In this document: positions 39,715-50,673 of the stretch, in pieces
Layout: the number at the start of each line of letters is the position of its first letter
How positions within the stretch are numbered: the stretch's first letter is position 1
DNA from: Micromussa lordhowensis
Taxonomy: Eukaryota > Cnidaria > Anthozoa > Scleractinia > Lobophylliidae
NCBI GenBank assembly: GCA_964020085.1
Contig: OZ026602.1
Location: 30,606,477-30,670,476 of the forward strand
DNA length: 64,000 bases
Direction of reading: 5' to 3'
The notes under the pieces: generated by a model
The model's input: the letters and a program-made list of their open reading frames with translations, nothing else
Told to the model about the DNA's origin: nothing
Database searches by the model: none
Made by a program: the position numbers and the translations under genes

Positions 39715-40200
39715 GCCGGCCATAACTGGCCGCAGAAAAACCATGTGAGAACAATTGCCTCTCCTACCGGTACCCTCCCTGAAGATTTTTTGGTTCTCCT
39801 ATTGTTCTATTGTTGTAAAGGAGAAATAAACCAACAGTATTGACTTTGCGCATGTTTTTTGACGACTTTAAGGGTCCAAGAACGACGGTCTTTTAGATCA
39901 AATCTACAAACTTCCATGGTTTTGTTTTTGTTCCTAACACAGAGAAATAACTTTTTACGAACTTAAAACATCAAGGAGAAATTCAAATCAATCTTTAAGT
40001 GGCCCCAAAAATGGAAGGTCAAGGAGAACAGAGTCCTAAAATCCGTCTGGTGAAGAAGTTTAAATTTCGCTTCATTTTGCATAACACAAGGTCGTTTGAA
40101 TTGGACTGAGAGGGAGGCGTGCAAGCCTTTTTTACCAAACGTTTTGTACAGTGCACATAGGTTATAAAACAAAATTACAGCTCCAGCAATGTTTAAAGCC
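39715..40200. mobile_element. Diverged inverted copy of the 13.3-14.9 kb piggyBac-like element
   Basis: Read on plus, this stretch resembles the reverse complement of about 14460-14810: ACCATGTGAGAACAATTGCCT, CCCTCCCTGAAGA, GAGAAATAAACCAA and AATGGAAGGTCAA. Similarity is clear but gapped, and no terminal CCCATTG/TTAA was found. It is non-coding. Confidence 0.5.
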
Positions 40201-41034
40201 ATAGATTGTTTGATGTTTCTATATTCACCATTGGAGTTGAACAGCTTGCTATTGGAGTCTGAAGGATTTCACAGCACCTATTAAACTAAAATGTGCTCTT
40301 GACCGCTTGCAAAATGGTTGTGACAGCAGAGTAATTTACAGGGTTTTCTTTGTTCAATTGGAATGAGGACTTGAAAAAGATTTAATGTAGAGATTTTGTA
40401 ATCTCTTAAGAATTGTGTGTTCTAAGTTCATCGTGAAAGAAGTGTGAACAAAGAGAACATTTGTTTGATTTGCAGAAATTGCATGATGAAAGCTGAAGTG
40501 CTGGATGCTTTTCATTTATAAGGTGGTTGATGAGAATTTTACTGTCAGCAAACTAAACATTCAGCTCTTTTGGTTTGAGAGTGAAACTCTGCATTGTTTT
40601 TCCAGGGCAGTGCTGGTGCGTCAAATATGGAGGAATATGTTCAATCAGAATGGTAACAGACTCCATATTAAGACCATGTTTAACATTAACTATGATAGGC
40701 AAAACCTCTTGGAGTGTTTAAGTGATATGGTATCAACTTTTTGATGTTCCTTACACAATCAATCGATCAATCCTAAAAATAAAAATTTTGATGATATGGG
40801 CACTTTAATTTCATCAGTGTGCTTAGCTACATGTGGAAGTTTATAGATATGAATAGTTGTAAAAATAATCATAAATAAAATAGAAATGGTTACAATATTG
40901 GGGCCAATGAAGTCTAAAATGAAAAAAAAGATATAAAGCACAAATACTAAAATTGTCACACCTCGTGCAGCCTGTTAGATTTAATGTTGACATTAACAGC
41001 TGACCTTGAATACTGGGACAAACTTTTTTTCAAA
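40201..41034. other. No gene recognised
   Basis: Open frames at 40505-40744 and 40759-40959 show no motif, and their composition fits chance. No terminal repeats were seen. Confidence 0.35.
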
Positions 41035-41640
41035 TGATAGGAGCTTTATTGAGGTCTTAAAGCTTAATTACAAAGATGAAGGAGTAACAACTTACAAAAA
41101 GAAATTACACCTGGTGAAAAAATAAATAAAATAAAAATAGTTAACTGAAAAGAAATCATATTACAAAATCCATGAATTACGATCATCGAACAAGTAAGTG
41201 CTCTAACGAACAAGTGCTCTAAAGAGTAACAAGATCTCGAATCTTATTTTTGTCTGTCCCAAGCTTGTTTTTTTTTTTAAAATGTGAGATAGGAATTAAA
41301 ACAGAAGGGGCCTTTCTGCAGAAATATATGTGTAATTTCTGGCCACAAGCAAACAGTAGTTATTGCCTTAGAGGACTGTTTTCCATGATGAAAAGCAAAT
41401 AGGATATCATGCTGTTGGAGTTTGATTTGCATGTTATTCTTACAATTCCACCAAGAAGTAAAGTCAATCCGAAAGACTTTACTAAAATCACATTCAACAA
41501 AGAGATGCGCCAATGTTTGACTGCTGCTTCAGAGGTAACATTTGTCATTCTCTGTTATCTTATCCCTAAAGAGTCTACTTTTTGTGTACACAATATTGTG
41601 GTTGATCTTAAATTGAAAAACTGACATTCTGACATCAAGA
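41035..41640 (-). pseudogene. LINE (L1/Tx1-like) C-terminal RT zinc-finger fragment
   Basis: The minus frame reads ...CYL(stop)SSSQTLAHLFVECDF..., matching the zf-RVT pattern C-x2-C...H-x4-C with the second Cys replaced by a stop, followed by FTSWWN. The 3' side (41035-41276) is non-coding. It is related in type to the fragment at 61592-62447. Confidence 0.55.
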
Positions 41641-41904
41641 GTTAGTTTGAAAGGAAGCTCGTAAATATGCAAAATTTTGTCTACAGAAAGACCTGCCTTT
41701 TCAAGCTTTGCTGGGACATACTTGAGAACAACAATGGACTGGAAATTACTTTAAGCAACTCGGGTTCACATTAGGTAGATTATAAGGTATAAATCTCATT
41801 TGGAGTTGAATTTGCAGAGAGGTTGTTCATGTTGTCAGCTTACTTGGCAAGGTCAGCTTCTTCTGCCTTTTAATGTCATTATATTTGAACCTTTTCTGAA
41901 TAAT

Positions 41905-42330
41905 TTAGCAACTTTTCGTCCCCTGATGGCTTAAAATTTTTGGGGTTTTCCAGAATGCCAGGAAACATATGAATAGAGGAGAATAATTGTCACAAGCAGT
42001 GTAGAACTTTGTCATCTCTAGCGAGCTATCAGGATAGTCCTCGGAACATGTGCCAAACACACAAGTCAAACACAGCTCCAAGCAAGTAGAGTGCCTTTCT
42101 ACAAGCTTAAAACACTTCCTTTTGAGGAGTGTCTCTCTGAACTCCATTGCGTAAGAGGTAAGGTCAATAATGTTGGCTTTTCCCCCTCCAATGTTGGCAA
42201 TTTTGTGAATAAGTTCACAAATTATATCAAAGTTTGTATGACTATGATCATCACACCAATTACACATGCCAGCCAGCATGGTGTTCATACAGAAGTTACT
42301 TGGGTGTATAAATGAAGGTCTTGACACCAA
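41905..42330 (-). other. Unassigned ORF, Cys/His-containing
   Basis: A 141-codon minus frame with NFCMNTMLAGMCNWCDDHSH and CLELCLTCVFGTC. The amino-acid text looks protein-like but I do not recognise a family. Upstream on the same strand the sequence contains a duplicated peptide (MTLPEHYLDVMMGEK / MTLPEHHLAVKMGEK). It may be part of a decayed repeat gene spanning about 42830-41900. Confidence 0.25.
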
Positions 42331-42565
42331 TAGAGTTTTCCAAAAGGCACTGCTTCTCTCCCATCTTTACAGCAAGATGATGTTCTGGCAATGTCATCAC
42401 AATTCAGAATTGTGAGTTTAACACCATTAGAGTTTTCCAAAGGGCGCTGCTGTACGATGTTCTTGAGGGAGTCTTGCTAATAGTGTACAGTAGTTTCTCT
42501 CCCATCATTACATCAAGATAATGTTCAGGCAATGTCATTGCAGTTCAAAATTTTGAATTTGAATT
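42319..42565. repeat. Imperfect tandem duplication
   Basis: Two units share ACACCA(A/T)TAGAGTTTTCCAAA and CTCTCCCATC(T/A)TTACA...AATGTCAT, with an extra about 45 bp in the second unit. On the minus strand they encode a repeated peptide. Confidence 0.55.
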
Positions 42566-42829
42566 CACTGGGTGGTATATCACCATGTCCAAACAAGATG
42601 GAATGTACTCTTGCTGCAGTGATAGTATCGGAAATACTGAAACAAATTTTGCAGCAAACTGTAAAGGCAGTCAGAAACAACAATTGACAGAAGGCAGCAT
42701 TTTTTGTCACCACAGTGACAGATTCTCCAACATTTTTTGGCTTTCTCAACCTGTGGGCTCACACCCAAAATTTGGGTATCCCCAATAATTGCAAGTTTGC
42801 ATTTTGCCTTAGTAATTTCCAATCAACAG

Positions 42830-44265
42830 TTTTTGTTTCTGTGCCTTTGGATTTTCTTTCACCTGTTTTCTAGTCTCTTTGTCCTTGCAGCCCTTATACT
42901 CCTTTGCCAAGGCCTGAAGAAGTTCATTCACATAAGGAATAGGTTGCTGTAGAGCTGAAAATCCATCTGACTGCTTCCAATGTCTGCTTTACAAAATGTC
43001 CTCCTATAGTTAAACTAATGTTGGCCGAGGTTTAAGTGTATGCACTTCTTTGCCACTGACTTTATCACCGCTAGTTTAGTTCTACCTTGGGCTTTGTGGT
43101 AAGGTCTCTAAGGTGGACAAGGCACTTGTGTTCCTTTTGACACAGACATCTCCAGTTTAGAAGCCAGCCATACTGTTATCTGCATTATCAAATTCAATGC
43201 AAACCTGAGAAAAATGAATTATGATTTACATTTTCAGTCTTTACAAGTCCTGAGATGTTCAGAAATATTCTCAACAACCTGGTCACTTGTCTCAAACATT
43301 ATTAGAACTCATTACATGTAAAATGATGCATTCTTTTTGTTTAGTCTCATTAACTGGAGAAAAATTGAGGGGTGAAATGTCTTCGCATGTTATATTTTGG
43401 GAAAGAAAATGAAAAAATGATTTATAAAATAATATAGTGCCTTGTCAAAGTGCTTGCCAGCCAAACTGTAACAGTGGCACTGATATACATTTCTAAACCA
43501 CTACCGGGCACAAAGATGAACATAAATTACTGCTACTCTAGTCATAGAATCTTTCTATTGGTTGATAAAGTTGCAATTGCTTTAAATTAAATGTTACACA
43601 TTAATGTTTTTCCTTAGATATCAATATAATGTTAGGAAGAAATATAGAAGCTTAGCTTTTGTATTTGTGGTCTGTGTGACACCAGGGGTCATCTTCAACT
43701 ATTAAAGTTAAAGGAAGCAAGGATCATGGGACATGCAAATGGTGTTGGTATATGGAGCCATTACAATATATGTAATGCTAAAAAACATGGAGTTTAAAAT
43801 TCAAGGCAACTATAACAATCTGATAACATAAAAAGAAAGTAAATTATATGTAGAAATTAAAAATTAGTAGAAAGTGAATCTCTTATCTTCCATGCTTATA
43901 TATAATATTAATTACGCCTGAACTGAGTTTGTTGAACAGTCAGTTTGAACTGAGTTTGTTGAACAGTTATTGTACTCAGGGTTGGAAATAAGGAAGAATA
44001 GATTGATAGGTGATTTTTTGTGAAGGTGCAAATCATTGCCCCCCAAACCCTCTCCACCCCACCACATGACCACAATGACATCACCACAGTTTCAAAAATT
44101 TGGAAATCCCAGTAAAGGTACAATAATTTTTTGTTGTAACGTTTGTGTCTACTTTATTTGAGTATTCTATTTGAATTGTCAAAAGCCAGGTCAAGGCCAA
44201 GATCAACATTTGATTTCTTAGAAACAGTCGCTCTTTGTTTTTACTTCTTTCTCTTTTTTTGGTGC

Positions 44266-44266
<1 letters not shown>
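42830..44266. other. No gene recognised
   Basis: No coding domain on either strand. A short direct repeat, GAACTGAGTTTGTTGAACAGT, occurs twice at about 43919-43967. Confidence 0.4.
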
Positions 44267-44324
<58 letters not shown>

Positions 44325-44325
44325 C
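44267..44325. repeat. (AAT)n microsatellite at a LINE 3' end
   Basis: A pure trinucleotide run directly adjoining the minus-strand LINE fragment, so it is probably its 3' tail. Confidence 0.8.
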
Positions 44326-44810
44326 AACTTTATTTAATGAGGGAAGACACGTAACAGTAAACAACTGAAAAACCAGTGGCCCTCTAATGTATAACACAAA
44401 GGAACAAATATAATGATTAAAATCAAGAAACTAGAATAGCAAAAATTCATTAAAATACACTAAGAAAAGGAGGCCCTATAATATATATATAATACATCAG
44501 GGGCAGAAATAATGCTTAAACAGGTATGAAATTACTCGAAAGGACGGAATTTGGAGCAGAATTAAACTAGAAGATAAAACGATCTAAGTGTTTGTAGCTG
44601 TCCTTAAAATGATCAAACATGGTCTTCTTAAAACTTACCAAACTTGGTTTGCTTCTAATATTACTTGGTATCATATTCCAGAGGCATGTGGTCAATACTG
44701 TGAAAGACCTTCCTCCCTCCGACTCCTGTTTGAATCGGGGATAGACAAGGTTTAATAGTTCATGTCTGCTTGGTCTTTCACTGCATCCGTCTTGGTTTAT
44801 CATTGTACCA
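44326..44810 (-). pseudogene. 5'-truncated LINE, RT C-terminal fragment
   Basis: The minus frame 44803-44567 contains RHELLNLVYPRFKQE, RSFTVLTTCLWNMIPSNIRSKPS and FKKTMFDHFKDSY. This is the usual C-terminal end of non-LTR reverse-transcriptase proteins (S-F-x-x-x-x-x-x-W-N-x-x-P-x-x-I-R). The 3' UTR-like sequence ends in the AAT run. Confidence 0.55.
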
Positions 44811-45122
44811 AGCTGCTACTGCTTTTGCCACCTATGTTTCTGAGAATTTGGTCAAATCGGGACCAGCAACTTGAATTCTTAGGTTGTCTTCAGGGCAAGA
44901 AACTTCCTCCTCAATTCACTTGTCCATTCTGACAAGTGCAATGTGTATCTTGCTTGTCCAAATCACAAAACTACTTGCCCAAAAACTCTGACATAACAAT
45001 ACAGGATCTGAACTTTTTTAAAGAAAAAAGCTAATAGCTAATAAAATCAAAGATACTCCACAATTTGAATAAATGTTTATTTTTTGAGAAATCTGTTTAT
45101 GCCATTGTTTTTGTTCTACTTA

Positions 45123-45435
45123 AGCTTCTGACTCATTTTCAGTAAGTTCAGGAAGTGGTGGTAGAATTTCTTCTTCTACTATCGTTTCTGATGCTCCACT
45201 TCCAGTGACATTTTTCCCCTTTTCAACGCTCTCTGGAAGATGCTGATACAAAGTGTCTTTTCTTTTTACTGCTGAGAAACCAGTTGTTGATTGCTGGCTT
45301 TGGGTCAAAGGATTTGATGTCATGAGTCATGAGATCCTGAATAGTTCCTTGCTGCATGGTTTTCCTGAGACTGGTGTTGATTTTGTTCATCGCAGAGAAT
45401 GACCTTTCACAGGAGACCATGGTGGGCACGAGCAC
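45123..45435 (-). pseudogene. hAT transposase C-terminal fragment
   Basis: The minus frame reads VPTMVSCERSFSAMNKINTSLR, the hAT dimerisation signature (C-E-R-S-F-S-x-M-N-x-I-K/N), then DLMTHDIKSFDPKPAINNWF. A frame change follows into KDTLYQHLPESVEKGKN and a short acidic end (LPELTENESEA). It has no catalytic region. Confidence 0.6.
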
Positions 45436-45498
45436 TCAAAATTGCTCGCCATTTATTGTGTTCAGTGGTATCCTGTGCTAATGCCACAAATTGTAAAA

Positions 45499-45740
45499 CA
45501 ATGGCGGCTTCGGTAAGTGCAGAGGAAGCTTGTGAAAAAGTTCTGAAAGACGATGAGTTGGAGAATAAAGATTTGGATATTGAGAGTGAAGAAATAGAAG
45601 ATGATGCATTTGAGAACAAGAATTTCTTAGCAGAAATGGCAAATATTTTGTCAATGCAAGTGTGGAAATGTTGGTTCCGCTTTACAACTTACTCGACACT
45701 GTGTTCCTGGGATAACACAGGCTGCCTAAGTGGTGAATAG
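45499..45740 (+). other. Unassigned acidic ORF
   Basis: ATG at 45499 opens MAASVSAEEACEKVLKDDEL, an acidic stretch to about residue 47 with no known motif. It could be the first exon of an unrecognised gene; the rest of the frame looks random. The nearby frame 45730-46044 is likewise unassigned, and 46050-46990 holds nothing I can name. Confidence 0.2.
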
Positions 45741-46989
45741 CTACCCGGTATATGCTGGAACTGTTTTTTATGCCGAACCAAGGCTTTGGCTAGAGCGAAT
45801 ATATCAACGTCTAGCAGGAAGACGCTGGGTGAGAAACCCTTTTTATGCCAAAAACACTTGTGACATTCCCTGTGGGATTTTTAGCATCCTGCTGAGGATG
45901 ATGAAAGGTATAGATGGATTTTGCAAACTGTTTGTAAACTTTGGGAGGAACAAGAAGGCAGAAGTTGTCCTTTACTACATCCTCCTCCTACTATGTCCTT
46001 GCCTCTGGAGAAAAGGACATGGCCTTTATGTACAAGATTACTAAAGGCCAATTTGTCATTTCTTATTACTTTGGGGAATGGAACACTCATGGCTTCCCTC
46101 AGCACAATTGACATTTCAAAAATGGAACCAGTTTGTTTGGTTTATGTTTTTTAATTCCAGCTTTGAATATGTCAAGCTGCAGTGGGGGAGGGAGTAAGGC
46201 AAACATAGGTTGGGCATTTGATGAAACTTATCACCCCATAGTGGAGACTGTTGGAACAACATTTTGCTTAATACTGTCTGTTCTGACCATCCGCAAATGC
46301 CCCAGGTTAGGGCATCTGATAAATTCCCGCCCCTCCCCCCTCCCCCATGTGCAATGCACTTAACAATAATAGGTACATGTATTTTTTATTTTTTAAAACT
46401 GATAGATGTGATTGTAAAACTCTTGAATGAAACCGCCCCCTAAATGATACAGATTTGTTTTGTGACCTAGATCAAATCTATTCACTCCTAAGAGGTACCT
46501 AAATAACAAAAGCTAAATAACAAAAGTTTGTAGAATAAATTCAACAAGATAAAGACTAAAAAAGAAAAACAATAGCCATTTATAGACATGGTGTCACATT
46601 TATTAAGTGCAACATTTTTGTTTGCCAATCTATTTGAGGTTGTGATGTTTTGTGAATTCATTGCATGTGTAGTCAATGACCAACACCTATATTTGGGTCA
46701 TCTTTTTAAAACAGCTCAAAAAAGCTCTTACTCAAAGGTAGCATGTTTTTTTTAAATAATACTATGTAGACATGTCAGTCAAATTACTGATCTTTATTCT
46801 CTTAAGCTATTAAAATTCTACATCAGCACAGAAAATCTAACAGTGCTGTTGTTTATAAATACTTTGTACAATGTCAGTTAAAATTGGATCCTTATCTTGT
46901 CAAGGTATATAGGGTCATTCCACAGTATTCCATCTGTTGTGGAGGGGAAATTAGAGGCACAGATCTTGTTGTAGTTTAAGGTGGCTCTT

Positions 46990-48372
46990 AGTGTTCAATC
47001 AATCAAAGACTATATTTAACTTCGAATTTGTTGATATCAAAATTGCTAATATCTCTGAAGAAAATACATCTATAAAATAATTAAAGTAATCAATAGGTGA
47101 AATTAATAGATAATTACATAAAAATAAATATTCAATATTATGTACAGGTAATTTTAAGAAATTAATATTGGTCACAAAAAGAACAGCATTCGCTTTCCAG
47201 ATGGACAGTTTGTAGTGCACTTTTGAAGGCAGCAAGAGAAGTGGATACATGGACATTATCCGGCAATGAGTTCCATAGTTTGCTGGCATGATATTGAAAT
47301 GAATGAAGACCATAATTTGTTTTATTTACATGTGGAATAAATAGCCTGCGTTTGCCTCGTAAACTAATGCTGGTTTGGCGCTCAGTAAAAAGGTCAGAGA
47401 TATAACTAGGTGCAGCATTATTTAATGCTGAAAAAACTAATATAAGCATATCATTTATCCGGCATGCTCTTAGGCTAGGCTGATTAATTTCTTGTAATAA
47501 TTTTTCATATGAATTATTAAAATCATTAAAAACAAAACGAAGAATAGATTCATTAAGTTTCTCAATTATGTCAGTATTTCGCTTGCCACAGTGAAACCAG
47601 ACGGTGGAACAGTAGGTTAAGTGTGGGGAAAATAAGCCAGGTACAGCCTCTTCTTGGCATGTGTAGGGATGAAATGTTTATAACGTTTCAGAACTTGCAA
47701 CTTGCGGCTAACCTTTCTTACAGTCTCCTTAACATGAACATTGAAATTAAGATCTCTATCGATACTGACACCAAGAAGTTGCATTGTATTGGCGATATTG
47801 ATTACAATGCCATTAAGTGAAACAGGGAGATTGTTGGCATTAGTTCCAAACCACGTAGAGAGACATTTACTTGGATTAGGTGACATACCGTTAGCCTGAA
47901 ACCAATCAGATACTAGAGTCAGATCACTGCAGAGTGGTCTGAATTGTAATTGGGTTCAATCCATGGAGAAAAAGTTGAGTATCGTCAGCATAAGAATTAA
48001 TTTTAGAGTTGGTCGGCAAGAGTAGCAAATCGTTAAGAAAGATGTTAAATAATAAGGGTCCGAGAACAGACCCTTAAGGCACGCCTTTACAAAGAGATAA
48101 CCAAGTAGAGTAGGCATCACCAATCGTTACCCTCTGAAATCAATTTCCCAAGTAGCTTGGTTGAAATATTACACTGTTCTCTGATAGGCCATATGCTTTG
48201 AGCTTGGATAACAACAACTCATGGGGAAGGCAGTCGAATGCCTTTGAGAGATCAATGCCTACCATGGCTGCATGCTCCTTACTGTCCAAAGCAGTCCTTA
48301 ATTCCTCAAGCAGACATAGTAGCGCAGTCTGGCAGTTAAAGTGTTTGCGATATGCTGATAAATAAGGTGATA
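46990..48372 (-). pseudogene. LINE reverse transcriptase, 5'-truncated, degenerate
   Basis: The minus strand encodes, in order, YRKHFNCQTALLCLLEELRT, GIDLSKAFDCLPHELL, a GVP-stop-GS block (stop at 48074-48076 in the usual PQG motif), the catalytic YADD (47992-47981), MQLLGVSIDRDLNF, and the C-terminal LRGKRRLFIPHV...LWNSLPDNVH. Several frameshifts are needed. Its 5' end at about 48372 interrupts the virus-like gene to the right, so it inserted into that element. Confidence 0.75.
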
Positions 48373-48384
48373 ATAATATTTACG

Positions 48385-48789
48385 CAGGTCAAGCTGATAG
48401 TTTGTATCTAAAGTCACTATGACTCTGAAAGTTGGTTCATCAAAAGTTAAAGTAATTGGAAATTCTTCATCACCATCACCATTAACTATTTTAGTCTTTT
48501 CCTTAATGTAATTATCAATATCAGTGTAATCCCAAACTCCTTTTGGAAAATCAATATCTGTAAATGTTTTCCCACCGTCTTTACTGTAAGCTATCTTTTG
48601 ATTGCTATAACCAGAATTTATATTTGTCCATGTAAAAGCCATTGAAATAATTTTATTAAATCCAATATACCAAATCCCATCACTGTGTACATAGTTTAAA
48701 GTTCTAGAAAACCTTGTAGTAAAATCACCTGGCCGATTACCTCTTTCATCTTTAACTGAAAAACTGCTTAATGTTATTTCTCTTTCCAT
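48385..48789 (-). pseudogene. Virus-like element protein, 3' end cut off by a LINE
   Basis: The frame opens with MEREITLSSFSVKDERGN and continues DFTTRFSRTLNY, WYIGFNKIISMAFTW, GVWDYTDIDNYIKEK and FPITLTFDEPTFRVIVTLDTNYQLDL. After about 48385 the frame runs into LINE sequence, so the last residues are not native. The text resembles proteins I have seen in repeated viral-like elements of Hydra and other invertebrates; the function is unknown to me (possibly a virion component, inference). Start: 9 bp after an AT-only leader. It shares strand with 48833-49918 and follows it by about 43 bp. Confidence 0.5.
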
Positions 48790-48796
48790 ATAAATT

Positions 48797-48853
48797 AATG
48801 TAAATATAATTTACTAATGTAAATATAATTTACTAATGTAAATATAATTTATT
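48797..48853. repeat. 19-bp tandem repeat, three units
   Basis: AATGTAAATATAATTTACT repeats three times head to tail (last unit slightly changed). It spans the stop of the 361-residue gene and the leader of the next gene, so it may serve termination or promotion. Confidence 0.8.
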
Positions 48854-49918
48854 AACCCCGAAATATTTTTTGACTAACTTTTGATATTGTGACTTATTGA
48901 TTGATTTTGTTCTTAATAATGTGTCTAAGATAGTTTGACCCATATTTCTCATCTTAACGCTTGTATTACCTGCTTCCATTTCACCAATAATTAGTGTTAA
49001 TTTCTTTAGTAATTCTTTAGCATCATTATAGAAATACACGCCACTTCCCCTGACTCCTCTTCCGGTTCTTGAGCCCCTAAGACCTGAACCCTTTGTACTT
49101 TTCTTTTTCTGTACTTTTAGATAGTCTCTATATTCTTGAATAGGTTTTAGTCTTGTATCTGCAAATTTATGAGCCATATCCTTTTCTCGCTCTAGCTTTT
49201 CTATTACATCTCTAGGAGCATTATTTTTTATAGCTTGATTTAGTCTTTTACTTGTATTTGATTTAAATGAACTTGTAATACTGCTTATTTCAGAATTTGC
49301 TTTTTTTATGTTACTCTCTAGATAATTACTACGTTTAACTGGTGTTATTTCTGGTTGGGATAATCTCATTTCAATATCATCATAGTTAGGAAGATTTGCA
49401 CTATCTAAAATTCTATTAATATCTCTATCTAAATCTTCATCATCATCAGGTGGTGGTTCAATTGCTAAAGGTCCTTCACCTTTTTCTTCTACAAAAGAAC
49501 ATTCTGGTGGTAAAGATTCATCTCCTTCTTCTAGATTCCAAAAACTAGGGTCCATTTCATATTTTGGTGGCGGCCCGGCTATTTGTTTTTCTGTGCCAGG
49601 CGCTACGTAGTGTTCAAGATCTAATAATCCTTCCACATCCATATCTTCATATGGATCTACTTCAGGTGCGTAATCAATTTCTTCTTCTGCTTTACCCTGT
49701 GCAGGCGCAGGACGTATTCTCGGTCCTTGCGGTCTATTCTTAGGCTTTTGTGTCTTTAATCCCTCTATGATTTCATCTAGTCTAAATGATTTTGTTATCC
49801 GCTGGTCAGAGGTCTTACTCTTTATCTTCGCTTCAGTGATCTCATCATATAGCTGATTCTTCATCCTTCCAGTCTCAGTCCACTTCTGAGCTAATCGTTT
49901 CCAATTTGACAGACTCAT
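48833..49918 (-). CDS. Structural-type protein of virus-like element, 361 aa
   Basis: One uninterrupted frame. The N-terminus is basic and helical (WKRLAQKWTETGRM). Residues about 60-180 are proline- and acid-rich (RPQGPRIRPAPAQGK, PPPDDDEDLDRD), suggesting disorder. Around residues 275-295 is a Gly/Arg motif (GSGLRGSRTGRGVRGSGV). The C-terminus is a compact helical module (AKELLKKLTLIIGEMEAGNTS...QYQKLVKKYF). I recall a similar C-terminal module in Polinton- and adintovirus-like ORFs of invertebrates, but cannot verify it. A minor virion or core protein is a reasonable inference, not shown. It is transcribed away from the ATPase gene across a 118-bp gap. Confidence 0.55.
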   Translation of the reverse strand: MSLSNWKRLAQKWTETGRMKNQLYDEITEAKIKSKTSDQRITKSFRLDEIIEGLKTQKPKNRPQGPRIRPAPAQGKAEEEIDYAPEVDPYEDMDVEGLLDLEHYVAPGTEKQIAGPPPKYEMDPSFWNLEEGDESLPPECSFVEEKGEGPLAIEPPPDDDEDLDRDINRILDSANLPNYDDIEMRLSQPEITPVKRSNYLESNIKKANSEISSITSSFKSNTSKRLNQAIKNNAPRDVIEKLEREKDMAHKFADTRLKPIQEYRDYLKVQKKKSTKGSGLRGSRTGRGVRGSGVYFYNDAKELLKKLTLIIGEMEAGNTSVKMRNMGQTILDTLLRTKSINKSQYQKLVKKYFGVNKLYLH

Positions 49919-50036
49919 ATATTAATAGTTTTTTTTAGATTTTTTTATATTATGAGACATATTATGAGTCATATTATATTGATTTTCATCTATATAACGA
50001 ACATGAATTAAAAATAAATAATATCACCTTATATAG
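49919..50036. promoter_or_regulatory. Divergent promoter region of the virus-like element
   Basis: 118 bp, strongly AT-rich, between oppositely oriented genes. A perfect 15-bp inverted repeat, ATTTTCATCTATATA (49982-49996) and TATATAGATGAAAAT (50030-50044), overlaps the ATPase start codon at 50037. An operator, promoter pair or RNA hairpin are all possible. Confidence 0.5.
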
Positions 50037-50672
50037 ATGAAAATTCCTAATTATGATTCAGCTTCTAATAATGACAGCAATTTCAAAAGACTGCTACCTT
50101 ATATGCCTTCAGACACTTTTCGAATGTTAATTTGTGGACCAAGCGGTTGTGGTAAAACTAACGTTCTCATGCATATGCTTAATAATCTACTCTACTATGA
50201 TAAGATTTACTTGTTTTCTAAAAATCTCGAGCAACCGAAGTACAGACAACTATTAGAAACATTTCGACCCATTTCAGAAGAGGTTGGTTATGATGTCATA
50301 GAAGAGAGCAATGGTGATGTCGTTCCTCTCCAAAGCTTAGATGATGATAACCAAAAAATAGTCATCTTTGATGATTATGTTTGTGAATGAAACCAAAAAC
50401 CTCTAATTGAATATTTTATTGGTGGTCGTCATAAAAATTGCAGTGTAATCTATTTAAGTCAATCTTATTATCTCACTCCTAAAGACATCAGGTTGAATTG
50501 CTCTCATTTTTGTATTTTTGATAGCCCAAGTAATGCAGAGACAGCAAGAATGTGCCGTGAAGTCAATGTACCTAAGAAGCGATTTGAGAGTGCGACTAGC
50601 GAACCTTATAGTTTTGCGTACATTGATAAGACAAAAAAGACAATGAGAAAAAATTTCAATGAAAATATATAG
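50037..50672 (+). pseudogene. FtsK/HerA-type genome-packaging ATPase (A32-like) with one in-frame stop
   Basis: Walker A is GPSGCGKT at about residues 35-42 and Walker B is KIVIFDD at about 108-114. A later polar motif (YLSQSYY) fits the sensor of the FtsK/HerA-type ATPases that package DNA in Polintons, virophages, adintoviruses and large DNA viruses. The frame is 211 codons, a usual size for the compact forms. A TGA at 50388-50390, shortly after Walker B, interrupts it, and the same frame then stays open to TAG at 50670-50672. The copy is therefore probably inactive unless the stop is read through. The next gene starts 1 bp after its stop. Confidence 0.75.
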
Positions 50673-50673
50673 G

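Noticed and set aside
48797..48853. CRISPR-like array
   Set aside because: Three adjoining 19-bp units have no spacers; it is a simple tandem repeat.
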